In this document: in pieces, positions 49,356-61,787 of the stretch
How the letters are laid out: each line of letters starts with the position of its first letter
How positions within the stretch are numbered: position 1 is the first letter of the stretch
NCBI RefSeq assembly: GCF_019578655.1
Contig: NC_063262.1
Span: 1,805,582 to 1,869,581 of the forward strand
Source of the DNA: Ricinus communis
Lineage: Eukaryota; Streptophyta; Magnoliopsida; Malpighiales; Euphorbiaceae
Length of the DNA: 64,000 bases
Direction: 5' to 3'
Made by a program: the position numbers and the translations under genes
The notes under the pieces: generated by a model
Told to the model about the DNA's origin: nothing
What the model saw: the letters and a program-made list of their open reading frames with translations, nothing else
Databases searched by the model: none

Positions 49356-50836
49356 ATGGACACCACTTCCACCATCAACAAAACCTGGAGCCTTTGTGCA
49401 TTTACAAGCTTTATAGGCTGCATTTTCCTGGTACTTAGTCTGAATCATGGCCAGGACAGACTAAACCTTTCAGCTGTCCAAAAGATAGCCATATCAATAG
49501 CATCATCAACTCCCACTTATAGCATAGAATCGTTAGAGCCTGAGAATTTCTCTGAGAGTAAGAACCTAGTAAATGAGAAAGAAGTGAAATGTAATATCTT
49601 TGATGGAAATTGGGTTTATGATCCTGAGACAATTCCTGTATATACCGCTTCTCTGTGTTCATTTCTCAGTGATAAAGTGAGCTGCCAAAGAAATGGAAGG
49701 CCAGATTCTGGTTACGAGAAATGGACTTGGGAAGCTAAGGGTTGCAACATTCCAAGGTAGGTTATGGGATTGCTTGATATGTTTTCCTTTCTGTAGTTTT
49801 ATCATTGTCTGATGTAGATTACTTTCAAAAGTTTAATGGCACAGACATGCTTGAGAGACTTAGAGGAAAGAGGGTGATAATAGTTGGAGACTCACTTGAC
49901 AGAAACCAATAGGAGTCACTTGCTTGTCTTCTATATTCTGACATACGCTCGTGTCGATGTCAGAAGAAGTGTTTATAAAGTCTTCAAGGCAACGATAAGA
50001 GTTAGCAGAATCTTTACCAGGTACGTCTAATAAAGAATCTAAACCTTGACAGAAGTCTTTGTTGCTGTCACAGGACTATAATTGCTCTGTAGAGTTTTAC
50101 TGGAGCCCATTTTTAGTCCAACTCAGTGGAAGCAAGCAAATGGAAGCAGGATTCTGAGGCTTGACAAACTTTCACCCTCAGCAGAAGTGGAGAGGAGCTG
50201 ATTTTATGGTATTTAACACCGGTCACTGGTGGATTCACAGTGGATCGTTGAAAGCGTATGTGTAGTCGAATATAATGGGGATTATGCAGAGTTGAATCAT
50301 AAACTTGAACCATGGAATTTGGACTGAATTTTGCAGGTGGAATCTATTTCAATATGATGGAAAATTGGAGGGAATGGAGATCAAATCTGCATTCATAACG
50401 GCTATGAGAACCTGGGCTCATTGAATTGATGGCAACATTGATGAAACGAAAACAAGTCTTTTTCCGGAGTATATCACCCAAACGCAAAGGGGAGATGTGG
50501 TGTTACAACAGAACGCAACCCATCATGGATGAATACTATGCATATGCTTTTCCAATGCCGGTACAAGAAATTGTAGAAAGAATAATTGGAGGCATGAAGA
50601 CACCTGTAAGGTACCTGAACATCACGAAGCTATTAGAGTATCGAAGAGATGCGCATCCAGCCATATATGCAAGAAAACAACAGAAGCTATTGATAGCTGA
50701 ACTGCAGCAACTACAACCGGAGTCTCACATTGATTGCAGCCACTGGTGTTTGCCTGGACTACCTGATACATGGAACAAACTCTTGTATGCAGCCATAATA
50801 TCAGAAAGCGCACCAGATATTACTACTTCAATCTAG
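49356..50836 (+). pseudogene. Trichome birefringence-like pseudogene
   Basis: Dead TBL/DUF231 gene, distinct in sequence from the intact TBL at 30.9-34.4 kb. Exon 1 (49356-49756) is open: a membrane anchor (SFIGCIFLVLSL), then CNIFDGNWVYDPETIPVY and CQRNGRPDSGYEKWTWEAKG. Exon 2 (about 49831 on) has RVIIVGDSLDRNQ followed by TAG where the family has Trp, then a frameshift before RVDVRRSVYKVF. Exon 3 (50074-50255) has DYNCSVEFYWSPFLVQL, then slips frame twice before WRGADFMVFNTGHWW. Exon 4 (50337-50836) has AFITAMRTWAH, then TGA for Trp, and after a frameshift an open 3' part with YAYAFPMPVQEIVERIIGG and [19 protein letters not shown]. The second intron's acceptor has also lost its usual base. 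GDS and DXXH survive but in broken frames; no active enzyme is expected. Confidence 0.9.
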
Positions 50837-51411
50837 AATTTCCGCTTGATCAATCTAGATTAGTATTATTTGGGTAACATAGAAAATCATGAAGCAAACT
50901 GTTCCCAAATGAAATTCTCTCTCTCAATAACAGTTGCTACTCTGAGGCAAGATTGATTAGATCCTTACGCCTATGATTTTCGCTTTTCTTTTCTCTTTTT
51001 TTCTGGTCTTCCTTCATTTTATTTATTTATTTATCTTTTTGCATTTTCTCAAATTGTCAAGTATGATCATGAGGGCTGGCTCCTCAAGGCATACAACACT
51101 GAACAGAGGATATAACATATAAGTAGTAGAGCTGCATCATATGTCTGAGCGAATAAAAACTTGTTTTCCCATCAGGCATACCACAGGGAAAATAAGCCAA
51201 AGTGAATTACAAATTTTTAACTTTCACCAATATAGGAGATTATACATCCATTTTTCCTTTGCCATTTTTGCCAACTTCACAGCCAAAGAAACGGGTTGGA
51301 GCAGCCATTATTAACATCCGGGAAAAGGATTTTAATCCCCCTGATCTGCAAGGGAAGGCTGCAAAAACAGTTGAATAGTTATCTATATACACAAATTTGT
51401 TTTACAGATGT
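50837..51411. other. Intergenic between TBL pseudogene and minus-strand gene (convergent)
   Basis: 3' flanks of two convergent genes. T-rich near 50990-51040. No coding sequence seen. Confidence 0.6.
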
Positions 51412-54101
51412 CTAAAGAAACTCCCACTCAGAATCACAGCAATCTGGAGTTGAGTATCTATCAGCATCTTTTATGGTATGTCTTGGCATTGAATTCTTGG
51501 CACACTCTTCTTGATTGGGATTTGAATCACTGCCGGGGCATATTGAAAGTTGTTCGTGCTTCCTCATTGACCTCTTTCTTGGAGAGAAAACATCCCGAAT
51601 CTTCTTCTGGAAAAAATATATATAAAAAAAGAAGACCAAAACAAAAATTACTACATTTGATAATTAAACAAGTAAATGGAGCGAGTGGGAGAGTACCTTG
51701 TAAGATTTGCTTTTTCTTTCACTTTGAGGAAGATAATGGCATTCATCTCTATTGACTAAAATGCAGGATTCCTCAAGCTTTGCCTTGTCAACTTGTTGAA
51801 TGATTTCCATTTCATGGCTGATAGAAAAATCAATCTTGTACACATCTGTGTTACAGTCATCTGACCCTAATGGAATTCAAGCAGCCGTCAGTAGGTTTAT
51901 AAAAGTAAAGAACAGCATAATCAAATATCACTACTAGCTATCACAAGAATATCTATCACTGCAAACTGTTAAAATATGTCCGTGATTATGCAGTCTTATA
52001 ATTGCAAGTTCCATTTGCTTGTGTAAAACGAATATAACGATTTGAAAGACTACCATAATGAATAAAATTAAATTGAAAATCTTCTTTCTACTAGTGATAA
52101 TAATATATCCCTTCACATTAGGCTTGATAAACCAGACTTTGACCAAGCAACACAGTTCACTATGCAGTCAAACTAACAGAAGCAGACAGCAGATAGTCCA
52201 CTATGCACACCAAAACAAGCTCTTATGCAATGTTAGAGATCCAACTATGATGGGCAGGCATATGAGAAGAGACTAAATGGTTTGTGAGAAAATACGGACC
52301 ACAATTATAAGCTGGTAGTAAGTTGTGCAATAATATGTAATGAAAATTGAAAATAAACAGTTTCTTGCTGCACAAGCCTAGTTCTTGATAATAGACTACA
52401 TTTGAAGTCAAGTCAGAAAAGATAGATAAGCTGGTAGAATCCCACGCACACGCACAACAAAAATAAAAAATAAATATGCTTTACTAATCTCACTGAGAAT
52501 AAAGATGGCTCGAAAATGCAGCTGAGCAAGAAGCATATGGATACCTGAATTAGACACAAAATCCTCATCACTGTCACTACTTTGTCCTTTCCCATTTCCA
52601 TTTACAAAGGAATCTGCAGGAAAATCAGCCCCATGGCTCATACAATCATCTGCAGCTGTCAAATCAGAAGATAAGGAAGAACATCCAATGCAAGAATGAA
52701 AACCACTAAACAAAAACAACAGGATCAGGAAATAGTCACCATGTGCTTCTGCTGATAAGCTGCCATGTGAGGAACATGTCATATCCATTCCTTTACTCGC
52801 ACCAGATTCAGTTGAATTAACCATATCAGGAATATCAGGAATTTGTTCACTTGCATTTTCAATCTCATATTTACTTTCATCCACAGAGTCATGCCCTGTC
52901 ATTTCAACAGACCCTGGAGTTGTAATTTTAGCCTGCTGATCAACACAATCCTTGTGATTTTCATTTGAAAGTTCACAGATTGAGGATGCTCTGGTCAAAT
53001 CATTATACAAAGGAATGACGACCCTTGCTTTCTCATGTAGGAATATATTTTGTCTTTCTGAATTTCCATTGGTTCCCAGACTTGTGTCTTTAGGCAGACA
53101 ACTATCACCATATTGTTTTGGGGCTCCTCCACCAGAATCCCCTAGATTTTCATTTGAACGTTCACTGAATGAAGCTCTAATTAAACCTTTATCCAAACAA
53201 CTGATAGCCTCTAATTTCTTATCAACAGACATATTCTCCCTGTTAGAGTTTTTCCTTGTATATGGATTTGATTTATTGGACAGACTTCTTTTCCCATGTT
53301 GTCTTGAGGCCCCTCCAGCAGAATTCCCTTGTGATAGTGGAAACCTATTTTCCACAAGACCAAGTCGGTGGAAAGTGAGTGGATCCATTGATTTTTTATC
53401 AGTAGTTATTTTGGGATCCTCAGTCAACCTCTCTCTATCATCAACCTTTCCTTGCTTTTCCTTCACACCTACCTTTGGCTTCATATAGATTCCAAGATCA
53501 GCATAAAGCTCCAGCGGCACATCAACGCCTGCACCTTTAGCTGCATCCACAGAAGATGGGGGAAGCAAATCTTGCATGACATCTGAATAGAACCTTTTAA
53601 CACTGGACCCAACTGTCTGTACCTGATTCTCAACATATTTAACTGTGTCCTGTCCAAAATGATAAAAATTTATATTAACAAATATCGCTACTAGCTTTGG
53701 GAAGTCAATTCTCAGTAACAGAAACAATGAAGTAAACCAATTCAACTGAATGATAATATTTGGTAACACCAGGAACATGAAGAGATATAAGGGTTCTAAA
53801 GCAGATGATCATTTCATGGAAAGAGCACCAAGTGGTTAATAAATAACAATAGACAACTTCCCAAGGAAAGCCCAACAATTACAGGAGTAACTACAGCAAT
53901 TTGTGTAGCTGCCGACTAGGAAGATCAAGAGGTTAAGAGGTAGATGCCTTAGAATCCTTCTCGCAGCTTTAAAGCTTTTGCAACATTTAAGGTCATATCA
54001 TAGAAAAGGCATACCTGATACATAACTTCTTCAACCTCCAAGCACATAGCTTCAAACTTCTGGTAAATATTACCAACCCATGATATGCCCTTCAGATCCA
54101 T
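51412..54101 (-). CDS. Uncharacterised plant protein with conserved N-terminus
   Basis: I do not know a function for this protein. Five exons (54101-54015, 53649-52740, 52655-52545, 51860-51697, 51606-51412) join in phase to 488 residues. Exon 1 codes for exactly 29 residues, MDLKGISWVGNIYQKF then EAMCLEVEEVMYQ. Exon 2 opens DTVKYVENQVQTVGSSVKRF and YSDVMQDLLPPSS, a region I recall as conserved in otherwise anonymous plant proteins. The middle (about residues 80-330) is polar, low in hydrophobics and likely disordered. Then come an acidic SSDSDEDF segment, a block with SHEMEIIQQVDKAKLEESCI, and a basic stretch KKIRDVFSPRKRSMRKHEQL before the end DCCDSEWEFL. No signal peptide or membrane segment. 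A spliced 5' UTR is likely, with a GTAAGT donor near 55537. Confidence 0.85.
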
Positions 54102-55686
54102 AATGGTAAAAAATGACCTCAGACACAGATATTAAACTCCTTCCACTTGGTGTTGTAATAATATGGTCAGAATCTTTACAGATTCCACTTATCTGCAGAA
54201 TTTTAATCCAAAAGTCAGCAAAGGGGAAAAGAGATACAAATGTAAAGTGCCATTTATTGGATCATATTCCTTTAGCAAATAGGCAAGGACCAAGGCAAAG
54301 TAATCATGTACATGATAGAGAGATCCTATCCAGAAAATGCACCACAAATCTTCACTCGGATCATGCAATAAGTGACATCATATAGTTAACTTTCATAAAT
54401 ATCTAATTCATCTAGAGCATGTGCCCATTAGAAAAGGTCAAACCAGCAGATTTGATAATTACTTCACTAAACATGATATCATAATCCAAAATCAAACATG
54501 TAATATAAACAAAAATCATTTTCGATGGCGAGTAGCAATAACCAGAATACTAAAATAATAAAAAGCCACTTTGACATACGGGTGTTCCAATGATCACCAA
54601 AAATCATGAGCAACTGATGGAAACATTACTAAAGTTTCAGTCAATCTCCAAATTGTGAAGAATGCTAGTAGAAAACATGCAACCAGCAAAACAACATTTT
54701 CTCTAAAGCAGCCATGTAAAGAAAACTTTTTGGACAAAAGTATCCAACTTGGATAAAGTTAAAGAAGAAAAACAAATTTTAGTCCAAGCATACAGTTAGG
54801 ATAATGAATGTTAGCTATAATAATTAAAAACTAATCAAATGCTTAGGTGCAGATACTCTTCGGCAGAGCAGAAAACCTCCTGTATCCAATAAACAACAAG
54901 AATTTTTAGGTGAGAAGTATAACCAGCAGGGCATTGCAAAAAATACACAATCAGGATTTGGGAGTTTTCCAATGCCTGGTAATCTCTGGTCAAACAGCAT
55001 CATTTCTGGACACACGAGATTATCAAAAGAAAAATGAACTACAGAAAAGGAAAGTCAACAGAAGACAGTAAAGCAAACTTGGACTATTTTATAGCGGAGT
55101 TTAGGACCAAAGGTCTATATATATTTAATCAATCAGACCAACACAGCAGCTCATACAACAAACTATATCGAGTAATCTCAGCACCCACTTACTAATCCAA
55201 CATAGTTCGACAACAAAATATTCTAAAAATTCGTGAGCCAATTAAAACCCTTAAAGCAGCTTAGTAAACGCATACGAGCTAACATATCAAATTGCAAACT
55301 TTTGTATTACTTGGGTTAAAATTTCACGACTCACCACCAAAAAAGAGAAAATCAATAAAAAAAAGAAAAGGAAAAAGCATGCCAAATCATATGTTTTTGG
55401 GTAGGATCATCAAAACAAGCACTGTGATACCCTCAAAGCAACCTCAAACACCACACGCAAAGAGAAAACTTTCTAACAAACAAAAGAAGAAGAAAGTAAA
55501 CCCAGCACCATACACCCAGAAAGAAAGTAAGAGAACTTACGTACTGTGACAGCCGAAAGATGCCCAGAAGCCCTTTGATGAATCAAATTATTATTATTAT
55601 TATTATCTATAAATAAATCCAATTCAGTTCAGCTTTTTCTAAGAGACTCTAAAATTTACTTTTAGACCAAAAAAAAAAAAGGAGTG

Positions 55687-55719
<33 letters not shown>
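55687..55719. repeat. (GA)n microsatellite
   Basis: About 16 GA units. On the minus strand it is a CT-rich tract at the probable 5' end of the uncharacterised gene, a common place for such repeats in plant promoters and leaders. Confidence 0.9.
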
Positions 55720-55988
55720 GTGAACTGGCTTCCTGTGTGACACATACGAGAAGTTAGTCGTAAAAAAATAATTTGTGGGTCCCGCATATGTCCTTAAGCT
55801 TCTACCAGTGGATATGTGGATCCCACTTAAATTTTATGTGGTGTTGTGATGCAGTTCTATCAAAAAAGAGTTAGTTGGTAGTTGGGTTCAGTTTGGGCCT
55901 TTAGAACAATCACCCATCAAGCCCAATCAAGACAACTGTTTTTTTGTTTTTTTAAGGAGAGAGTTTTTTTTTTTCTTTTTTTTTGAGA

Positions 55989-56016
55989 AGATAGAGAGAG
56001 AGAGAGAGAGAGAGAG
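55989..56016. repeat. (GA)n microsatellite
   Basis: About 14 GA units in intergenic DNA, about 270 bases from a similar run. Confidence 0.9.
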
Positions 56017-56826
56017 TTGAAGAAAGAGAAAGAAGCAATCAATCTCAAACCCACATCCATTTTATAGGGTTTTATGGTCAGAGACAATATTGCAGTGGAA
56101 GCTTGCAAGAAAAGAATATTAGAAATCTTGAAGTAAACATCAAAGTAGGCTTTGGTAGTTTTGCTTGCAAGTCATAAAAAATATATGGGATGGTTTGTTG
56201 ATAAAGAAGGCTTTTTTTGTGGATAGGTGTAACAGATTTTGGTTGGTTTATGGGAACACAAGAAGTTAGCTTTCAATAATCCCCTCAAGAAAAGGATAAA
56301 TTTTACATTGTCATATGCATCCAAACTATACATGAAAGTGATTTAAGGAAGCATATGAGAGAAGGAAAAGAATTCTGTGACCTGAAATGAAAGAAAAGAA
56401 ACAGAAAGAAATCAATGTACTTCTGCTACTAATAACTCAAAAATTAACTATTATTGTCTTTTCAAGTATCATTAGAACCATCCGACTACTTTAGTACTAA
56501 TCATACAATCCATCTTCATCAAATAATTAGCAAACCTGAGAACCATGAAGAAAGATTTGGCTAGCTTTAGCTAAAAAAGATCTTCATTATTACTAAAGCA
56601 GTTATTTTATTTCCATAAAACTTTGATTATACAGAAATCCTAACTACTCAGAACTGGGGAGAGAGGAAAAAAAAAAACAAAAAAAGTAAACCACTCTTAG
56701 TCGCATATCTCATTATCCAAAATAATTAAGACTTGTGTAATATGTACCAGATACTTTACAAAAGCATGATCATCAAGCATTTCATAGTTGGATGTTTATC
56801 TAAACAGGTCAGTCTTAAATCTTACT

Positions 56827-59800
56827 TCACCCGGCAGCTTGAAAATCACCAAAATCATCATCCGGGATATCTTGTGTGCTCTCATTATCAGGAGAATGTT
56901 GCTCTTTAGCCTCTTCCTTTCTCAGCCTTGGGGAATTATCTATAGAAGTTCCATCAAGGGATATTTTCGGAGGCAAGTCTGATGGAAATCTCGGGGAAGT
57001 CACAGGTGAAACTGGAGCTGGGGGTGGTGGGGGCAGTTTGATACCAAGGATGAGCTCTTTTTGTTCACCCTTCTCCTCTAATGAGAGATTATTTAGACCC
57101 TGATCCAAAATCTTGGACTTCATGCCACTCCCACTTTTCTGTGGACATCAGAAATTGTTAGGATGTATGTGTTCGCGTAGAATTTAAACAAGATGCAAAT
57201 GAGCTTACATTTTTTATTTGTAGCACAAGGGTCTCCCCTTCCTTTAAACTGTAATCAACTGTGGAGGTTTTCTGAAAATGTTGTTCCATCTCTTCTGCTG
57301 TTTTCTTCTTGTTCAGATATCTGTAATGAGAGGCATCAAAAGAGACATTTTATAATTTTAGTTATAATTTGTTATACATAATCATGTAATATATGGAAAT
57401 CTTATCAGCATAAGTTAATACGCAAAGAAAATAACAGCAGTGCAACTTGGAGACATTGCAACGAGAAGTAAATCTTGCAGATTTATGTATGTTGAGACAT
57501 ACTTCATATGATCATGCAGGGCGGCCTGAAAGTCATAGGCTTCAGTTCTTTCTCGAAATCCTATGCCAATAAATGCATGCCGAAGGCGACCACCTGCAAG
57601 ATTTTCCCAAAACTAAAAAGAATGGATACATATAAATCAGAAGAATATGCAAGTGATTCATATACAGCATCTTTTTCTTTTTAATCAATGGTTCTACTAA
57701 TTGATATGTTTCAACAGATATTTGAAATTCAATTTCTTGATCTGAATCTTTAATTTTCGAAAACTGATAAGTTCTTCTATTAAGCCCTGATCAATGAGCC
57801 TACAAAATCCTTCAAATTGCATCTGATCAAATCCAGGTATTATAGACATACTTGTCAATAAAAGAGATGAGCAAGAAGGCAACAGAGCATCACTAGAAGA
57901 TCAACTTTTTCTATATGGGTAATGCAACGCAAAAATATATTTTAAGCGAAAATATGTTTAGTGCCATTAATAATATAGTCAGGTACACTTAAAATATTTA
58001 AGCAACAATGATTATTTTGGCTGCGGATCTCTCAGGGCCAGAGAGAATCCAGAGAGTTGACTATTTTCCCTAGGCAAACAAGAAGAAAGATGATTATGAC
58101 CAAAGTGTCGAAATACAATATCTGTCAGTCTATTTGGGATTTTGGATATCTAAAGTCTTCATCTTCAAAAGTATCAGAGAATTAAAAATCATCTAACAAT
58201 CTGTCCTTGTTATTGTAGATAATTCAATGTGACAGATTTGTAATTTACTCAAGCTTGATAGCAATTAGTTTTTCCCTAAAAATAAACAGTGATTACAAAT
58301 ATGGTAATGACAATATGATTGTAGCAATGGCCCTGATGAAAATAAGGAGTTAAGACTACAAATAAAGAGGCCACCTGATGCAATTAGTCTTGTCACTTTT
58401 TGCAAGAGTATGGTCCTTTAAATGCAGGAAGAAGGGAAAAACAGGAAAGGGAAAAAGGAGAAGGGGGGAGGGGGCAAGGAGAGGATGGAATACAGTTTAT
58501 CATCTGTTTCTTTGTAAAAGAGGAATCCTAAGACAGTTACAGATAAAGGTGCCAATATTATCCCATAAAAAGAGAACTTTCAGCTTGAATTTAAGACTCA
58601 AATCAATAGGCATGGTAGCTTACCTATGTTTTCCTCTATGCGCAAAACAAAATATCTACAAAAGAAAGGATTTTCGATTAGAAACCCTCCAGAGATCATG
58701 TTACAGGCATGGCAAACAAAAGCTAACAAACAACCACAGGTTTTAAGATATACATTAGACTAGAGACTCATGACCATGTGCTGAAAACTCAAACACACAT
58801 CCAAAAAGTTAATAGGAAACAAAAATGAACCCCATCTTCAATGAGACAAAGACTTTACCTGCTACTGTCAATTACAGGTTCAACTGGATGTGGCTCGCCG
58901 TCTCTCAAAAATGCCCTTGCATACAATTCCCCTATATAACATTAATGAAACCAGTTCAGAAACCGTGTGTTAAGCAAAGATAATTCACAGCTTTTTCTAC
59001 CTTACGGCAATCAAATTTCAACTAACCTGTCGTTTTGTCTTCAAGTTTGATAATGCACTCTTCACCCTTGCTAATGACTTTCAGCATCCCCTCCCATGCC
59101 CATTTGTTAACATTCCATTCATCAGCCCTGAAATAAACTTCAGATGTATATAATATGATAACAAGTTTAAGTCATGAAACGGCCACATAATCAAAGTTGT
59201 AGAGGAAGTTAGAATGAAGACGTTGATTTACAAAATTTTTCAAAAACAAAAAAAAGCTCATCAATGAAAAGAATTATTAAATAAGAGACACAGTGCTTAA
59301 TGAATCAGTATATCAGGCACCCTATTTGCGTTTTGGAGAAGTTGAGCACAAACCTACATGAAGCAGCACTTTTCCTTGGGGGTATCTGCAAAGTTAACAA
59401 ATAAAATTAGCTTATTAACTGATTATTTTCTTGAACTTGGTTTAATCAAGCAATTATTTGTCTATATGCAATTAATTTACATAGATATAAGGGTGAAAAA
59501 ATGATATACAGAAAGTCAGTGGAAGAACAAATATCATCAGCCCGATTGTAAACATACTTTAACTTGCACAGGGAATGTCAAATTGTAATGGGTTTACCAT
59601 ACAAGTGAATGAAGTGGATGTCATGAACATAACGGATGTATGACTTCTGTATAATGCAGGGCAAAATGTTAAAAGCCTAAAAATTGTAATCGACCAGCTT
59701 AGATCTAAAATTGTGTAAACAAATGTAGCATATCAATAGCTCTACACAATCAACCAACAAATTTCATATGACAGAAATAGGAAAAAGATTTAAACATTAA

Positions 59801-60667
59801 AAAAATAAACAAATTAATAGCATGAAAATAACTGGGTATGCATATTAAATACCAAGTGCACATAACAAGTATCAGAAACATCTAAAGCACTCTAACTATA
59901 GTATCAGCTTCTCGCTATAGAAGGATTTAGGTTTATGATCAGTGTGTTTATAATTATAATACTCTTCAAGTCTTCAACCTGTCTCTTTCCATAGGACGAT
60001 AATATTTCTTTCTTCAGTTTCAGCGTTCACAGTTCAAGGCCTAGGCCACTCACTAAGAAGTCTAAATTCTAAGAAATTTTTAATTTTTAATATATTCCAC
60101 TAGAAGAGAGTCTATCTGAAACAAAATGCCACATTTTTGACATATGATTTAATAATAAAAAAAAATTGAACCTCAAAAGTTGAGCAGTAATCTTTTGATC
60201 ATATGAAGTACCCAGTTTAGCTAAATTTTTGCCTTTCCTAAGGTAGGAGAAAACCTCCATGACACTTTCTACAGAGATAAACTTGTTGTTCCCAGAAACT
60301 CATTATTGAAATTGAAGATAATCAACCTTTATCTTAGAGATTTATTCACAGCAAAACACACCTAAAACACTACATCTTGCATTGTACAAAAAGAATTTAA
60401 CTCAATTATCCAAATCTAAATCCTGATCTTTTTCACCTACCACTCTATCTCCTAAAACAAAAAGCTTCAATCTTTTCCACCATTGCCAAGAGCCCATTTA
60501 TAAAATAACAAGATGGATTCACTAAACACAAATTCTAAAGAGAAGGAGTGTGTGCGCTTTACCAAGTAAATGTAGCATTCAGAAACATGAAAGAGAACAA
60601 GCTCTATTGCTTCAGTTTCTTCAGTTTCTTTCTCTTGATCATTTAGGTCCTTCACTTCAATCTCCAT
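56827..60667 (-). CDS. NECAP-like adaptin-ear-binding coat-associated protein
   Basis: NECAP proteins bind adaptin ears and act in clathrin-coated vesicle formation. Eight exons (60667-60563, 59385-59354, 59127-59027, 58931-58859, 58655-58624, 57593-57503, 57320-57209, 57138-56827) join in phase to 285 residues. The PH-like (PHear) domain fills about residues 20-180: [83 protein letters not shown] and [11 protein letters not shown]. The tail is proline-rich ([18 protein letters not shown]) and acidic, ending [19 protein letters not shown]-like motifs suit binding to adaptor ears. The ATG at 60667 is the only suitable start. Two exons are just 32 bases long, so automated models may skip them. 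Confidence 0.93.
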
Positions 60668-61787
60668 GATCTTTCACAGAGATACAAAAAGAACTAACTT
60701 AAATCGAGAAAATAAAAGACTTCCAGAAAAATTTAGCTTTAAATCAGCACTTGGAAATCGAAGGATTAGATTATTAATTTGGAAAAGAAAACTCTCTCTC
60801 AATTTTCTCTGGTTTCGTTTCAGAGAACAAATAAAACACAGATCGCGGAGCTTCATGTTCAGATTCTTCTTGATAATCACTCTAATTAATGTGAACCGTC
60901 AGATTAGATTATTTTTTTCCTCAGCAGACGTGTTTGTAGTTAATCCGACGGCTTTGGTTATGAGTCCTTTTGTTGTTATCATTGTACGGTTAAGATGTGA
61001 GTCAATAGAAAAGGTTTGGTGGGGTGGGTGATGCTTGATTTGTAAGGAAGAACAATGTTATCGGATTGAGGAATATCCAACTCATATGGGACCTTAAACT
61101 AAAAATTTATTTGCTCATAGCTGTTAGCCTGTTTATGAAAAATTATATTTTATATGTCTATCTATTATACATAATTAACTTTTCATTTTCATTTTCATTT
61201 TCATTTTCATTTATATTGAAATACTTATATTTCAGAAATATTTTTTTATTACTTTTCATTTAATTTTTATTATTAAAAAAAATATGTAAGAAAATATAAT
61301 ATGAATATGGCTCCTAAAAAAAGAAAAAATAATAAAATGTTATTAAGACTCATTTTTTTATTTAAATTTTAAAAATGAAAAGGCGGCTTTAATTTAAATG
61401 AAGGATAGATTAAAAAAAATATTAAATTTTTTTTTTAAAAAATCCGTATATTCAGTTCGAGTCGCCTTTCTCTCATTTTTTCCATTGACCAAAAATATTT
61501 CAATAATCATTTATTTTTACAGAATAATTCAAAGATTGAGGTTTAACCTTACTATAAATAAATAATTATAATTTCAAAACTGTATTAATGCTTGACAATC
61601 CGATGATAATCTATCTGTCAGTGTCAATAGTTGCAAGCTACTTGTTTGGTGGGCTTCGCACAAAATGATGTAAATTACAGTTAATACACAAGTAAAGACT
61701 AACGAATCCCAGCACCTTGTCAATTAGTCAGTTATACAGAAACATACAACTTACAATCAGAACCGGAACTTGGAGACAATGCAGGTT
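60668..61787. other. Intergenic between NECAP-like gene and methyltransferase
   Basis: About 60.67-60.87 kb is probably the NECAP 5' leader and promoter. There is a TTTTCA hexanucleotide repeat at 61182-61212 and AT-rich DNA to 61.6 kb, then the methyltransferase 3' UTR. No gene seen. Confidence 0.55.
61182..61212. repeat. (TTTTCA)n hexanucleotide repeat
   Basis: About five tandem units of TTTTCA in intergenic DNA. Confidence 0.9.

Larger units (their letters stand above)
54102..56826. other. 5' region of the uncharacterised gene and spacer to NECAP-like gene
   Basis: 54.1-55.55 kb is probably a 5' UTR intron of the minus-strand gene. 55.56-55.72 kb contains a TTA repeat and a (GA)n run (about 55687-55719) near the likely transcription start. 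A second (GA)n run is at about 55989-56016. 56.1-56.8 kb shows nothing recognisable and is followed by the 3' flank of the NECAP-like gene. Confidence 0.5.

Noticed and set aside
53015..53488. 157-codon open frame on the + strand
   Set aside because: Antisense to exon 2 of the uncharacterised gene, whose minus-strand frame has correct splice sites and phase; the plus-strand frame has neither.
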